Assembly: GCA_000733355.1 (NCBI GenBank)
Contig: JNVV01000002.1
Coordinates: 1,467,590-1,531,589 of the forward strand
DNA length: 64,000 bases
Source of the DNA: Falciphora oryzae
Taxonomy: Eukaryota; Ascomycota; Sordariomycetes; Magnaporthales; Magnaporthaceae
Direction: 5' to 3'
Shown piece by piece: positions 1 to 10,405 of the stretch. The notes under the pieces are model-generated. The model did not search any database and had not been told where the DNA came from. It worked only from the letters and a program-made list of their open reading frames with translations. Position numbers and translations under genes: made by a program. Positions within the stretch are counted from its first letter, which is position 1, and the number at the start of each line of letters is the position of its first letter.

Positions 1-424
1 TCGTTCCGGGAAATTGATTGAGATGCATCACCTTACACCAGACACACCCCAGCTTCTTGCCCAGCTGGGCTACGCAGGTTGCATCCAATGGCTGATGTCA
101 TGCCAGGATTGAAATCATTGGGGTGACAAGACGGCAAGCACAGCCCGCCCGATAAGCACGCGACGGGCACCTGCCCGCAAAACACCAACTTGTCACTGCA
201 CGGGCGTAGCACCGAGGTAGCACTAGCCGCGAAGATTGGCGCTCAAAATGAAAACAACAATAAACCAGCTGGAATGCTACAAATGCCAAACTACCTGCCC
301 GACATCTATTTATTCATATCATTACCTTGTAGGGTTACCAGGCAGGGACGAATCAATCCTGCGGCACCCGGGCGCATACATGCAACCAGAGATTCCAGAC
401 CAGGTACTCCGATATCGATCCCAC
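1..424. other. Window edge, downstream of the mannosidase gene
   Basis: No coding region that I can support. It lies on the 3' side of the mannosidase gene, whose stop codon begins at 425, so it should hold that gene's 3' UTR. Confidence 0.5.
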
Positions 425-2422
425 CTAGTGTGTACTCTTCGCGTCCTTGCTGCTGCTGCCGCCGCCGCTCCCCCGCGGCTTTCGGCTCCAGCCCGTCGAA
501 AACAGCGGCCCCATGTCGAAACGCGGCAGCGGGTGCGCCTCGGTGTTGATGACAATGCGGTCCAGAGGCAGCACGTCGTTGGGCGAGAACAAGAGGTAAA
601 AGTACTTGAGCGTCTCGGCCAGCCAGAAGCTCTCCATGTTGTCGCGCGTCACCGGCGGCAGCTTGTTGGCGTTGGACAGGCTCGTGAAGCCGCCGCCGTC
701 CGCCACCGCCGTGTGCTCCATGAAGGACCCGAACATCTCCCACCCCCACTCGCGGTACTTGGTCTCCCCCGTGATCCGCCACATGTAGAAGAGGCTCTCG
801 ACCGTCTCGGGCCGCTGCAGGTTGTGCGAGTCAAACTCCTTGACCACGTAGTCCTTGCGCCACGCCGCCTCGGGGTCCTCGGAGAAGTGGTCGGGCGGCG
901 TCGCGTGCGCGTCGCCCTCGCCCGCCGCCGGGCTCCCCACGTTGAAAAACGTGATCTCGGCCGCCAGCCCCGTCGCCATGTACTTGTACATGCCCCAGCA
1001 CGTCTGCATCAGCTCCCGCGCCAGCCGCATGTCGGCCTCGTCCTGCCGCGTCCACGTCTTGCGCCGCCGCGCCTCGGCCTCGGTCAGCCCTCCCGTGGCC
1101 CCCAGCGCGATCGTGCCCGGCATGAAGCAGACCAGGTGGTCCATCTTGGGCGACAGCGCCCGCCCCAGCCCGTCAGGCCGCTCGCCGATCACGGTGAAGC
1201 CCGAAGGCTCCGTGTACGTCACCAGGTGCTTGCGCACTCCGCGCATCGCCTCGTGCCACATGTCGCTGTACACCTTTTCCTTCTTGTTGGTCTGCAGGTA
1301 CTGCTTGATCAGGTACTCGTAGTACGAGTCGCCCCTGCTGCCCAACCGAATGTTCTCGCCCTGAAACTTGCCCGTGGCCGGATTCAGGTAGATGGGCACC
1401 AGCCCGTCCCACTCGTTCAGCCCGTCCACCACCTCCATCACCTTCTCGACCTTGTCCCAGAACAGCTTCTCGCCCGTGAGCTTGGCCAGGTACTTGAACT
1501 CGAGCTGCAGCGTCGTGGCCTCGGCCGTCGACGATGCGCCCGCGTCCGCGTGCGACGCGATGCCCTGGAACTTGCCCAGGTTGACGCTGGCCAGCGGGAT
1601 GCCCGAGGGCGTCTCAAACGCCGACAGGAGCCGGTCCGCCAGGTCCTTGGCTTTTTCCAGGTACAGGTCCTCGCCCGGCGTGCCAGGGTCGTCCTCGGCC
1701 AGCGGCGCCATGTCCGGGAACTCGGTCGAAAGGTAGTGCGCCGACAGCAGGCCGCCGAGCATGCGGATCGTCGTCTCGAACGTGTTGACGTCCTGGTCCT
1801 GGTCGTACGTCAGCGACTTGGAGATCCACTGCCTCGCGTGGCTCAGCTGTGTCGTGAGGTTCATGAGCATCATGGTGTCGAGCGAGTCCACAACGATCCA
1901 GCCCAGCCCGCTCTTGGCCATCTGCCGACCCTGCTTGGAGACGGGGTAGAACTCGTCGTAGCCCCACGCGTATCGCTCGTAGGCGGCCCAGCTCAGCTCA
2001 AACGCCTCGACCACGCGCGCCCTCCGTTGCAGCCAGTCTACCTTGGCGGGCCATGACCAGGCCCGCGAGGGTGCCGTGACCTTTTCCCTGTGCCTCTCAA
2101 AGGCGCCGCCGAGGTAGAAGAGGCCGAGGACGGCCAGGAACAGGAAGCCGACTCCTCGCTTGGACCGGTATATGGGGCGGTTGCGGTGGGAGGGTAGGTA
2201 GGCGTATGGCTTGTCCTTGTACATCGGGAGGGCGGCCCGGCGGGCTGGGTCGAAGAAACCGCCGACGCGGTCTTGGACGCCACCAAGCACGCCGCCGTGG
2301 TGCTGGCGCTGGTGCTGCTGCTGCTGGTGTGCGCGCGAGGCGGCCCACAGGCGGTCTTCCAACTCTCGCTGCTGTGGGTTCCCAAACGACGACGGCACAT
2401 GCTTGGGCACCGCGAACGACAT
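425..2422 (-). CDS. Class I alpha-1,2-mannosidase (GH47), type II membrane protein
   Basis: Uninterrupted 665-aa frame from an ATG at 2422. GH47 enzymes trim alpha-1,2-linked mannose from N-glycans in the ER or Golgi, using calcium and acidic catalytic residues. A short basic cytosolic part with a Gln/His-rich stretch (about 34-42) precedes one membrane anchor at about 90-107, then a luminal catalytic domain from about 150 to the C terminus. Family hallmarks seen are SRGDSYYEYLIKQY, HLVCFMPG, SFWLAETLKYFYLLF and the calcium-site region VINTEAHPL near the end. The Cys of CFMPG and the Cys of QTCWGMY are probably the conserved disulfide pair. Whether it is the ER MNS1 type or a Golgi paralogue cannot be told from sequence alone. 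It is divergent from ATG10 across about 1 kb. Confidence 0.93.
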   Translation of the reverse strand: MSFAVPKHVPSSFGNPQQRELEDRLWAASRAHQQQQHQRQHHGGVLGGVQDRVGGFFDPARRAALPMYKDKPYAYLPSHRNRPIYRSKRGVGFLFLAVLGLFYLGGAFERHREKVTAPSRAWSWPAKVDWLQRRARVVEAFELSWAAYERYAWGYDEFYPVSKQGRQMAKSGLGWIVVDSLDTMMLMNLTTQLSHARQWISKSLTYDQDQDVNTFETTIRMLGGLLSAHYLSTEFPDMAPLAEDDPGTPGEDLYLEKAKDLADRLLSAFETPSGIPLASVNLGKFQGIASHADAGASSTAEATTLQLEFKYLAKLTGEKLFWDKVEKVMEVVDGLNEWDGLVPIYLNPATGKFQGENIRLGSRGDSYYEYLIKQYLQTNKKEKVYSDMWHEAMRGVRKHLVTYTEPSGFTVIGERPDGLGRALSPKMDHLVCFMPGTIALGATGGLTEAEARRRKTWTRQDEADMRLARELMQTCWGMYKYMATGLAAEITFFNVGSPAAGEGDAHATPPDHFSEDPEAAWRKDYVVKEFDSHNLQRPETVESLFYMWRITGETKYREWGWEMFGSFMEHTAVADGGGFTSLSNANKLPPVTRDNMESFWLAETLKYFYLLFSPNDVLPLDRIVINTEAHPLPRFDMGPLFSTGWSRKPRGSGGGSSSKDAKSTH

Positions 2423-3455
2423 GTCCTCGGCGGCGGGGAGCTTGTCGCTGCTGTGTGCTGTGTGCTGGGCAGTGCTTTGCTGAGCTAGCTCAGCTCGTGT
2501 GGGAGCGGTGGCTCTCTGCTGTGGTTGCTGCTGCCTATATTTGCCCGGATGGCACAGGCATTGGCCGCTGCCCCTGGCTCGCTACACCTGCTGCTGGCGA
2601 CGTGGCGTTCGGCCTCGGCTCCAGGGGGAGGGGGCAGCGTGTCCAGGGGGGCTTTTTTTTTTTTTTTTTTTTTCCTTTCTTTCTCCCCCTGGGTTCGAGT
2701 CAAGGCGAATCGAGCGGATCCTGGACGCCCCAGCCCCGATTGACCCGCAGCCACAAAGGTTACCAACCGCGCCGGGGGTAGGTGGAGGCCGGTGGAGTTG
2801 CGATCGTGACAGGCGCGGCTTCAGAGCGACGATGGAGATTCCAGTGACGATGTGTCGAGGCTGGATTCAATGCGAACTTGAATAAAGTCGAGTCGGGCTG
2901 GTAGACGGGTAGGCAGGTTGGTGAGAGATGTACCCAGTGAAGAAAGTGCCCGGTTTAGTAACCACCTGGCCAGTGAGTTTCAATCGAAATGGCGACGAAC
3001 CAACAGCGCCAGACACCTAAAACAATAATAACAATAATAATAAAAACAGCCACACCTACCCAATCCGTCGCCGCAGTGCCGCCCTGCCGCATTCTGGATT
3101 TTCTGTTTGCGGGGTTGCTAGTAGCCACACCTTATTTTTCTCGTCCTTTCTTTCTTTTGTGCATAGTCGACCATTTCAGTTTGAACGCCGGTATGACGTT
3201 GACCTGAGAAATGCGGATTGCGAGGAACAAGGGTAATATGGTCGCAAGCAGGTAGTACCCAACAACCACCCAGTCAGTAAGTAGTAGAGGTACCAATAGA
3301 TACCTCTTAGGAGGGATGGGCCTTTGTGAGGTGTGCGGGTTCCATCATTCTTGGGTTTCCCCTCGATCGAACAGCATCAGCACGGGCACACGCCTACCTA
3401 GGCAGGTACCTAGATCCCTACCTACTTACCGATCAGGTGCCGACGTCCCGTCCCA
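2423..3455. promoter_or_regulatory. Divergent intergenic region, mannosidase / ATG10
   Basis: Both neighbouring genes start outward from this 1.03-kb stretch. It contains a 21-T homopolymer at 2653-2673. A near-palindromic run of CCTACCTAGG/GGTACCTAG units at 3393-3413 lies about 45 bp before the ATG10 start. No coding region is seen. Confidence 0.5.
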
Positions 3456-4378
3456 ATGTGCGCAAAGAGGAGCTCCGACTTCCGGGACTACCCCTTCCTC
3501 GGCGCCGACGAGTTCGCCGAGGCCTGCCACCAGCTCGACAGGAGGTACCGACGCGCCGCTCTGGGCCCGCTCCGCAAGCAGTGGAAGCTCAACGTCGTCT
3601 CTGCCCTCGATACCTCCTTTACCCTGGGCCCCGAGTACAGCACCTATGTTCAGATAGTCCGCCCCATCACCGCCGCCGAGCTCGACCCGGACGACGCTGG
3701 TCTATCTGCCCAACTCGGCGGCTTCTCCCTCAGCTCTGCCGATGAAGACGCTGCCGCCCACGTTGGTGCCGACCGGCACATGATCGACCTCGAAGACTCA
3801 GATTCGGTATGTTCCCCTCACAGCGCGCCCTGCAGCTATCCTAGCTGCGGCTGAACCAAGGATCTCTGGCGCCAGTCGGCCCTCCCCAGCCGGCCCGCCC
3901 CCGCAGAGCTGGCGAGCGTCACCTACGAGATTCATCTTCACCCAACCTACCGAGCGCCGTGCCTATGGTTCTCCCTGCGCGGACTACCCGCCGACGAGCC
4001 AGCGTTGGACCTGGACACGGTCTTCCGACGCTTGATCCCCGACCAGTTCAAGGAACGGCTCCGGATGCAAGGGCCGGTCGGAGCCATCTCGGCAGATGTG
4101 AGCGAGTCTGGATATGCAGCCTTCTTCCGAGCCTAGGGCCAGTTGGTCTATACTAACATGTTGCACCCTCCTTTTTTTTTTTTTTTGTCTCTGTTTTCCC
4201 CGCCCCTGTTCAGCACCATCCAATAACAGGCGTGCCGACCTTCTTCATCCATCCATGTCTCCTTGGGGACGCAATGTCGGACTTCGACTGCTCCAGAGAA
4301 GACTACTTGATGGTCTGGTTGGGACTGGTGGGCGGCTGCGTCGGCCTCTGGGTACCAGCCGAAATGGCATCGGCATAG
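3456..4378 (+). CDS. ATG10: Autophagy E2-like conjugating enzyme Atg10
   Basis: Three exons: 3456-3806, 3876-4097 and 4214-4378, all in phase 0, giving 245 aa. Atg10 transfers ubiquitin-like Atg12 from the E1 Atg7 to Atg5 during autophagosome formation. The first exon has the N-terminal YPFLGADEFAEAC segment. The second carries VTYEIHLHPTYRAPCLWFSL, the Atg10 beta-sheet core. The third has HHPITGVPTFFIHPC, in which the final Cys sits where the catalytic cysteine of Atg10 lies. Splice joins restore the family sequence exactly at ISAD/HHPITG. Intron 2 has a perfect TACTAAC branch point at 4151 followed by a 15-T tract. The stop lies about 160 bp from the stop of the convergent U2B'' gene. Confidence 0.9.
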
Positions 4379-4537
4379 CAAACTCCGGCGGTGGCCGTCT
4401 ACCAAGGCTCCAGGAAGGCGCGCGATCGGGAGGGCCCTCCTCTCCCTCCCCGAGTTGCGCCCGGGTGCCGAAGCGTCACACCGGCTCTCGTGCGAGTACG
4501 TCCGGTTCGAGCCGGAACAGTACGTTTGACAGCAATC

Positions 4538-5376
4538 CTACTCGTCGTCGCTGTCCTCCTCCATGGCGACGTCACTATCCTCCTCTTCCTCTTCCTCGTC
4601 CCTGCCTCGTTTTTGGCCCCTGTTTTCGGCAGAACCGGCGTCCTTCATAGCGTGGTCGCCAGCCGAGGGGGGCTTGGTGGGGAGCCCATGGGTGGCGGCC
4701 CCTGGCACGGGCGCGTTGAAAATACTATGCTGGAGTTCCGTGACTTCGACATTTGTGGATGCTGACGGGTTGGACAGCTTGAAAGTGCCGTCCAGCTTGG
4801 CGACCGTGTTGGATTTTGTTTTGGCGTACTCGATTTTCTTCCGAGGAGGGCAGATTTTCCTTTGTCAGTCACACGCTCGCTCCAGCCGACGGCAGCGTTG
4901 CTAGGGAAAGGGAGAGGCAAACAGCGAGATTGCGACGCTAGACTCACAAGCTTGCTTCCGAAAAAGTCGAAATCTTGTAGAGAGCGCATGGCCTGTGTCG
5001 ATGCGTGTATGTCCCGGAACACGATATGGGCCTGCCCGCGCATTTTGGCCGTTTTGAGTGCGACGACGTCAAGCACAGGCCCGTAGGTTGAGAAAAGCAT
5101 GTAAAGAGCCATGCGCATGTCCTGCTTTTGCAGTCCCCTCGACGAGGGTATATTCCGCACATATAGTCTGTTGGTGGTGGGGGGTTTTGTGGTTGGCATA
5201 CGGACTGTGACGTTAGAACATGCGTCTTCTCCTGCTCTGGGGGGGCGCCGGCGAGCGTGGCGCCGGCAGCGCTCGTCATGCGGGCACACTCACGTCTGGT
5301 TCGGGGCGACCTGTGAGACTTTAGCTGGCAGGCCAGCGCCGCGCGGGGCTGCGGCCGAGGCCGTGGTCGTGGCCAT
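4538..5376 (-). CDS. msl1: U2 small nuclear ribonucleoprotein B'' (U1A/U2B''/SNF family)
   Basis: Exons 5294-5376, 4948-5167 and 4538-4837, giving 200 aa. The protein binds stem-loop IV of U2 snRNA, with U2A', in the spliceosome. The frame joins as APNQT/LYVRNIPSS, then SKL/KIEYAKTKS, reproducing the family's single N-terminal RRM: RNP2 in LYVRNIPSS, RNP1 in RGQAHIVF, and KIEYAKTKSNTVAKLDG closing the domain at about residue 110. The C-terminal half is low complexity and ends in a highly acidic Glu/Asp run. This fungal version lacks a second RRM. The intron 2 acceptor TCGGAAG was chosen because an upstream CTGAC branch point and phase both require it; the nearer AG breaks the frame. The start is the ATG opening exon 1. 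It is divergent from ARPC1. Confidence 0.88.
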
Positions 5377-6070
5377 TGTGTATCTGAGGGTCTCTGTCTG
5401 TGCGGTTTCTTGAACGGGCGAACGGGCGGCCGGCCGTCAAGGAGGTGCAGTCGCGGGCACGGCGCGGTGCGGCGGGATACAGGGGAGTGCACGGCAAAAG
5501 CAGGGCGTGCCCTTTTTGGTGGAGAGGGAGCGGTGCAGCGCAATTTTTGGCTGGCAGCGGCGGGAGGCCTGCAGGCGACGACGCTGGTGAGCAGGGCTGT
5601 CGTCGCGTCGAGGTCAATCAAACAAAGCTCCTCTCGGTGCTGCTCGCTCAGGGTTCTACGGTTGCCCGATCTGAGCACGAAAAGGCGGGACACAGCTAGC
5701 ATAGCCCACCTACCTAGTCGGTCCAGTTTGTGCGGCGACGCGACAAAGCACATTCAATGGGAAGCTACGGGCGGTGTGGGACATGGAAGCCGTCTGCGCG
5801 ACCTGCGCCCAGGTACCCCACTCGGTTACGTCGCTGGGCCAGTCATCCTCGTGTATTGGCCGAAAGGCGGATTATCGTCGTCACCGGGAACCTGAACCTG
5901 CAGCATGCATGCGCCGAGGACCAAAAGCCCGGAACTTGATCCCATCCATCAAACATTGTCAGCTAGCTACCCAGCCGTCTTCCTGACCAGACTTAGCCTC
6001 CGAGAGGTCCGGCACGGCGATAGTCGAGAGTCACTCCTATCACAACCCGTGCACCCCCTTCCCGCCCGCC
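5377..6070. promoter_or_regulatory. Divergent intergenic region, U2B'' / ARPC1
   Basis: This 694-bp spacer lies between two start codons facing outward. A CCTACCTAG motif is at 5709-5717. Nothing that looks coding was found. Confidence 0.45.
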
Positions 6071-7352
6071 ATGGCGCCGCCAGAAGTCCACCACCTCTTC
6101 CACAACCCCATCGCCGACCACTCCTTCTCGGCCGACCGCCAGACCCTGGCCATTGCGCGCGACTCGACCGTCGAGCTCTACTCCAAGGTCGGCTCTGCCT
6201 TCAAGCTCAAGGACGAGCTCAAGGCCCACGACAAGACCGTCACCAGCGTCGACATTGCCCCCAGCTCTGGCCGCATCGTCTCGTGCTCGCAGGGTCAGTC
6301 GTCTCCTTTCCTTCTCAGTCCTCTGTCTCTCGCCCTCGCTCACGCCTCATCCCCCGGCCGCTGCCGCAAACAGACCGCAATGCCTTGGTCTGGGAGCCTT
6401 CCCCCACGGGCTACAAGCCGACGCTCGTGCTGCTCCGCATCAACCGGGCCGCCACCTTTGTGCGCTGGTCGCCGACCGAGACCAAGTTCGCCGTCGGCTC
6501 GGGCGACCGCGTGATCGCCATCTGCTACTTTGAGGAGGAGAACGACTGGTGGGTGTCCAAGCACCTCAAGAAGCCCATCCGCAGCACCATCACCACCGTC
6601 GCCTGGCACCCCAACTCGGTGCTCCTGGCCGCCGGCTCCACCGACGCCCACGCCCGCGTCTTCAGCAGCTTCGTCAAGGGCGTCGATACCAAGCCCGAGC
6701 CCAGCGCCTGGGGCGAGCGCCTGCCCTTCAACACGGTCTGCGGCGAGTACCTCAACAACTCGGCCGGCTGGGTCCACGCCGTCGCCTTCTCGCCCTCGGG
6801 CGACGCCCTGGCCTTTGCCTCCCACGACAGCTCCATCACCGTCGTCTACCCCGGCGGGCCCGAGCAGCCCCCGCGCGCCGTCGTCAGCATCACCACCCAG
6901 CTGCTGCCCTTCATGGGCCTCATCTGGAACGGCGAGGCCGAGATCATCGCCGCCGGCTACGACTGCGAGGCCTTCCGCTTCCAGGGCAGCGCCCAGGGCT
7001 GGCAGCTGAGCGGCACCCTCGAGGCCAAAGGCCGGCCCGCCGGCCTGTCCGACTCGGGCCGCGAGGAGTCTGCCCTCAACATGTTCCGCCAGATGGACCT
7101 GAGGGGCAAGGCCAAGGACGACACCCAGCTCAAGACGGTTCACCAGAACACCATCACCACCATCCGCCCCTATCAAGAATCTGCCTCGGGCCTGGCCAAG
7201 TTCAGTTGTAAGTCAGCCGGCACCCGGTCGCACCATCCGTTGTTGCGAGCTTCATGCAGCCCTAGGGGAAAGAAAGGACAGAGGCAAAAGCTAATATACG
7301 TCATCTGACAGCGAGCGGAGTTGACGGACGCGTCGTCATCTGGGACACGTAA
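6071..7352 (+). CDS. ARC40: Arp2/3 complex subunit 1 (ARPC1/Arc40), WD40 protein
   Basis: Exons 6071-6293, 6374-7207 and 7312-7352. The p40 subunit of the Arp2/3 complex nucleates branched actin at endocytic patches. The protein starts MAPPEVHHLFHNPIADHSF, close to the family's usual N terminus. Reading continues as SCSQ/DRNALVWEP across intron 1 and KFSS/SGVDGRVVIWDT across intron 2. WD-type repeats are visible, for example TVTSVDIAPSSGRIVSC, FVRWSPTETKFAVGSGD, TVAWHPNSVLLAAGSTD and HAVAFSPSGDALAFASHD, followed by FMGLIWNGEAEIIAAGYD. The insert before the last blade, containing QMDLRGKAKD, matches the ARPC1 family. The last exon is only 41 nt and closes the propeller. It ends 246 bp from the convergent HIS1 gene. 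Confidence 0.93.
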
Positions 7353-7598
7353 GAATCCTGTGTTGTAGATGCTTTGAGCAGCGCCGCTAGGGCTAGGCCA
7401 GGCACCTGTTCAATACAATACGCCGATATGTTGCATAAGGTTGATCGGACGAATATATGGTGTGAACCCGACCTGGCCATTTCCCCCCTTAATATCTCTA
7501 TTTGGTTTATATGTTTAGATTTCGATATTTTGCTCTATTATGGGTGGGCATTGTCCTTTGCTCGACACCCTTCTTCTTATCAGGAACGAGCCACGCCA

Positions 7599-8893
7599 TC
7601 AGCTGCTCCTGGCATTGTGGATGTCAAGAACCAGAATATCGGTGGCGCCGACCTTGGTCAATTCGTCCATAACGGGCGCAATCTTCTTCTTCTCCACCAT
7701 GGCGCTAACGGCAACAGCCCCCTCCTGGTCGATCGCGGTGATGGTAGGGGCGCGTTTGCCCGGCGTGATGGCCCTGGCCTCAGCCAGCCGTGACCGCTCG
7801 ATGTTGTACTGGCAGAGCACATATTTCTGGGCCGTGATGACGCCCAGGATGCGCGAGGCTATTAGCTCGACCAGGTCTGGGTTGGTCGGGGACTTGGACT
7901 TGATCAGGATCGCCGACGACTCCACAACGGTGTCGACAGCCACGAGCCCCGCCGCCCGCATGGTCTCGCCGGATTCTAACCATGGGGGGCCGGCACAGCT
8001 GGTAAGTCAACTGGGACAGCGCAGGCGGTCCAAACGTGAGGCAGAGATGGGTTTGGACGGGCAGAGAGGGGCAACTAACCAACGAGGTCGACAATGCCAT
8101 CAGCCACACCCAGGGCGCAGGCGGCCTCGACGCTTCCGCTCAGCTCTATGACCTTAGTACGGAGCTTCTTGGGCGAGGATGCAGCAGGGTCGGAGCCACC
8201 GTTGAGGCGGGCGGCCTGCTCCAGCTCGAGGTTGGCGAAGTACTGCTCGGTCAGGTGGACAAAGCTGGTACCGATATTCTTTCCAATCAGGTCGGTCGGG
8301 GAGGCAAAGGGGCCCTTCTGGGGCACCTGGACCTGCAGCTTGCAGGCGCCAAAGCCAAGATCCAACACCGTCTCGCAGCCATGCGGCTTCTGGTCCGCAT
8401 CGTCATCAGGGCTGGCAAGGCCCGAAGACCCCCTCCTGGCGCGGTTTGCGGCCCGGACGCCGGCGTCATGCTCCTGGACCTGGTCCTTGCCTGTGATGCC
8501 CAGGTCGACGCGCCCCTCGCCCACAAAGGTGGGGATGTCAGCGGCGGGTAGGAAGATGAGAGCGATGGGCAGGTTCTTGACCAAGGCGATGTCGAGACGG
8601 TTCTCTCTCCTGAACTGGATGTCGGCTCCCTCAAGCAGGTTCAGGGACTGCGCCTGCAAGCGGCCCTCTATCACGTACGACGGCAAGGCCTGTCAGCGCA
8701 TTGCCAGCTGGGCCGTGATGAGAATAAGCCTGATCGTGACCGCCTAGGTAACCGAGTACCTGGGGAGGGAGCTATCTAGGGCAGTCGTCCCGGGGCAGTA
8801 TGCGTATGACTCACTCTTAGGCACCGCAAACAAGAGGCGGCCCTCGAGGCGGCCCTCGAGGCTTTTCATCAGTGTTAGCGTGTCCGACGACAT
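7599..8893 (-). CDS. HIS1: ATP phosphoribosyltransferase (histidine biosynthesis step 1)
   Basis: Exons 8815-8893, 8080-8667 and 7599-7975, giving 347 aa. The enzyme condenses ATP with PRPP in the first, feedback-inhibited step of histidine synthesis. Joins read LLFAVPK/KGRLQAQSLNLL and DGIVDLV/ESGETMRAAGL. Domain I and II motifs are DIQFRRENRLDIALVKNLPIAL, IPTFVGEGRVDLGITGKD and the PRPP loop ESGETMRAAGL. The final 100 residues (KYVLCQYNIERSRL and after) match the HisG_C regulatory domain, so this is the long, hetero-octamer-independent form. The N terminus contains a perfect 12-bp tandem duplication encoding LEGR twice. A TGACTC site lies upstream, as expected for cross-pathway control. Confidence 0.93.
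8836..8859. repeat. 12-bp perfect tandem duplication inside HIS1 exon 1
   Basis: The unit GGCGGCCCTCGA occurs twice head to tail (8836-8847 and 8848-8859). It is in frame and encodes the repeated LEGR at residues 12-19. Confidence 0.85.
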
Positions 8894-9027
8894 GAGACTT
8901 GGAGCACGGGAGAGTGTCGCCGGAGGAGTGTAGGCGTAGAGAGTAGAAAGAACGAGAGGACATGGGGGAATAGCGGAACGATATAGATATAAAAAGAGGT
9001 GAAAGGGTCTCGCGAAAGCACGCCTCG

Positions 9028-9033
9028 GAGTCA
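9028..9033 (-). promoter_or_regulatory. Candidate Gcn4/CPC1 site upstream of HIS1
   Basis: The minus strand reads TGACTC about 137 bp before the HIS1 start codon. TGACTC is the core bound by Gcn4/CPC1 bZIP activators of amino-acid biosynthesis genes. The match is a single 6-mer, so chance is possible. Confidence 0.4.
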
Positions 9034-9599
9034 CTGCTCACTGCAGCCCTGTGCGCAATAGCGCCCTTGGATAGGTAGGTAGGTGGGTATACTACGTAGG
9101 CGGACGGACAGTTTGCGTGTTGGAGCAGGTGTGGCTTGATGCATTGAACTTACCGGTTCTCCAGAGTCATTGGTGGCAGAAGGGACGGCAGGTCTACCTA
9201 CGCGATGTGGTGAGTACCGGAAGGCTACTCGAGCAGGAAAAGGGGTTGGTTGGCAGGCTGATGATGCGAGATTCTGCAAAGTTGGGATGTGAGATCGTGT
9301 GCCGCTCGTATTTTTTTGTCGTCTCTCGTTTTGCCGTCCTTTTTGTCTCCTCTTTTGCCGTGGAGAGAAGAGAAGTGGAGGGAGAAGAAGAATATGGCGA
9401 TGTGTGATGGTGGGTCTATGGATGTCGATGTGCCCCTCGACGGTACTACGTAGCTCAGGCAGGGGAATGTCCTGACTAGCCCAGAGAATTTGCTGCGGTG
9501 GGAACTGGTCCGCCGGCACCGCAGCAGAAGCGGGGCGGCGTGGCAGGGACGATCGTTTCCTGCAGCTGGCGCAGGTTGCATCAATTATTTTGTCACATC

Positions 9600-9775
9600 T
9601 TTTCCAGCATACTGTTCCTGTATCCTTCCTGTCCATATATCCTTTCCTAATGCTACTACCTTTCACATTCTAATACCACATCCTATTCTTCTATCCCTTC
9701 CTATTCCCATATCCTTTTCTGTTCCTACTAACCCCCTCCTGTTCCTATATCCTTTCCCGTACCTCTTTTTCGGTG
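9600..9775. repeat. Degenerate pyrimidine-rich repeat tract
   Basis: The plus strand is a run of imperfect units of the type TTCCTATTCCTATATCCTTTCC, repeated roughly six to eight times with substitutions and length changes. This strand is almost purine-free apart from A at regular intervals. Confidence 0.6.
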
Positions 9776-10405
9776 CTAGTTCAGGCGAGGCTGGGTGGTT
9801 GATCCTGCCAATGAAGACGATACACTGCAGCGCGTGGCGGGTTGGGGGTTGCTCCTTTATCGGAGCTCGAGATCTGCACTACGTAGTAGGTGTGAGTTTA
9901 ACCACCCGCAACAGACGCCCACCCTAAAGATGCGAATATTCAAAGTTTTTCTCACTTTGGAGAAAGTCCCCCTAATCCTCAAAAGTAATCTTGTCTTTTC
10001 TCTCGTTGTTGAAAGCCTTCCTGGTGGATTTTTAAAGTCCTGTCGATTTCACTTTGACGCGCTAAACTCACTGGGGTAAGGGGGCGGTGTATTCCGCCAA
10101 CAGCCTCGAGAGCCTGGCACAACACGAACTTGTTTGAAGCCCACCAGCGAGACTGCAACAATGGCTTGGATGGATTGATAATGCATGTGCGCACATCTAC
10201 GCACCACAACGGGCCAGCACTACCTACCAATACACCATGTGTGCCTAGACCGAGGTGGCCAGCTACCACGAGAGCATGTATGGATGGAGGTTGATAGCCA
10301 GACCAGGCAGATAGATAGGTAGGTATATCTACCTCGCACGAGGTCGTGATTCTTGGCTAGGGAATAGATAGGTACCTGCCTGCCTGGACACTATATGGAG
10401 CCCGC

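Larger units (their letters stand above)
8894..10405. other. Intergenic region, HIS1 promoter side to DUF3074 gene 3' side
   Basis: About 1.5 kb without a convincing gene. It contains the candidate Gcn4 site, three exact copies of ACTACGTAG (9091, 9445, 9878), a degenerate CT-rich repeat at about 9600-9770, and a TAGG-rich stretch near 10310-10380. The reading frames here are short and lack family motifs. Confidence 0.5.

Noticed and set aside
236..2056. 606-codon open frame on the plus strand
   Set aside because: It is fully antisense to the mannosidase gene. The product is Arg/His/Leu-rich without motifs, a known by-product of GC-biased third codon positions on the other strand.
2690..2705. 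GGTTCGAGTC B-box-like match on the plus strand
   Set aside because: The upstream sequence is a G-rich stretch and a T tract that cannot form the tRNA arms.
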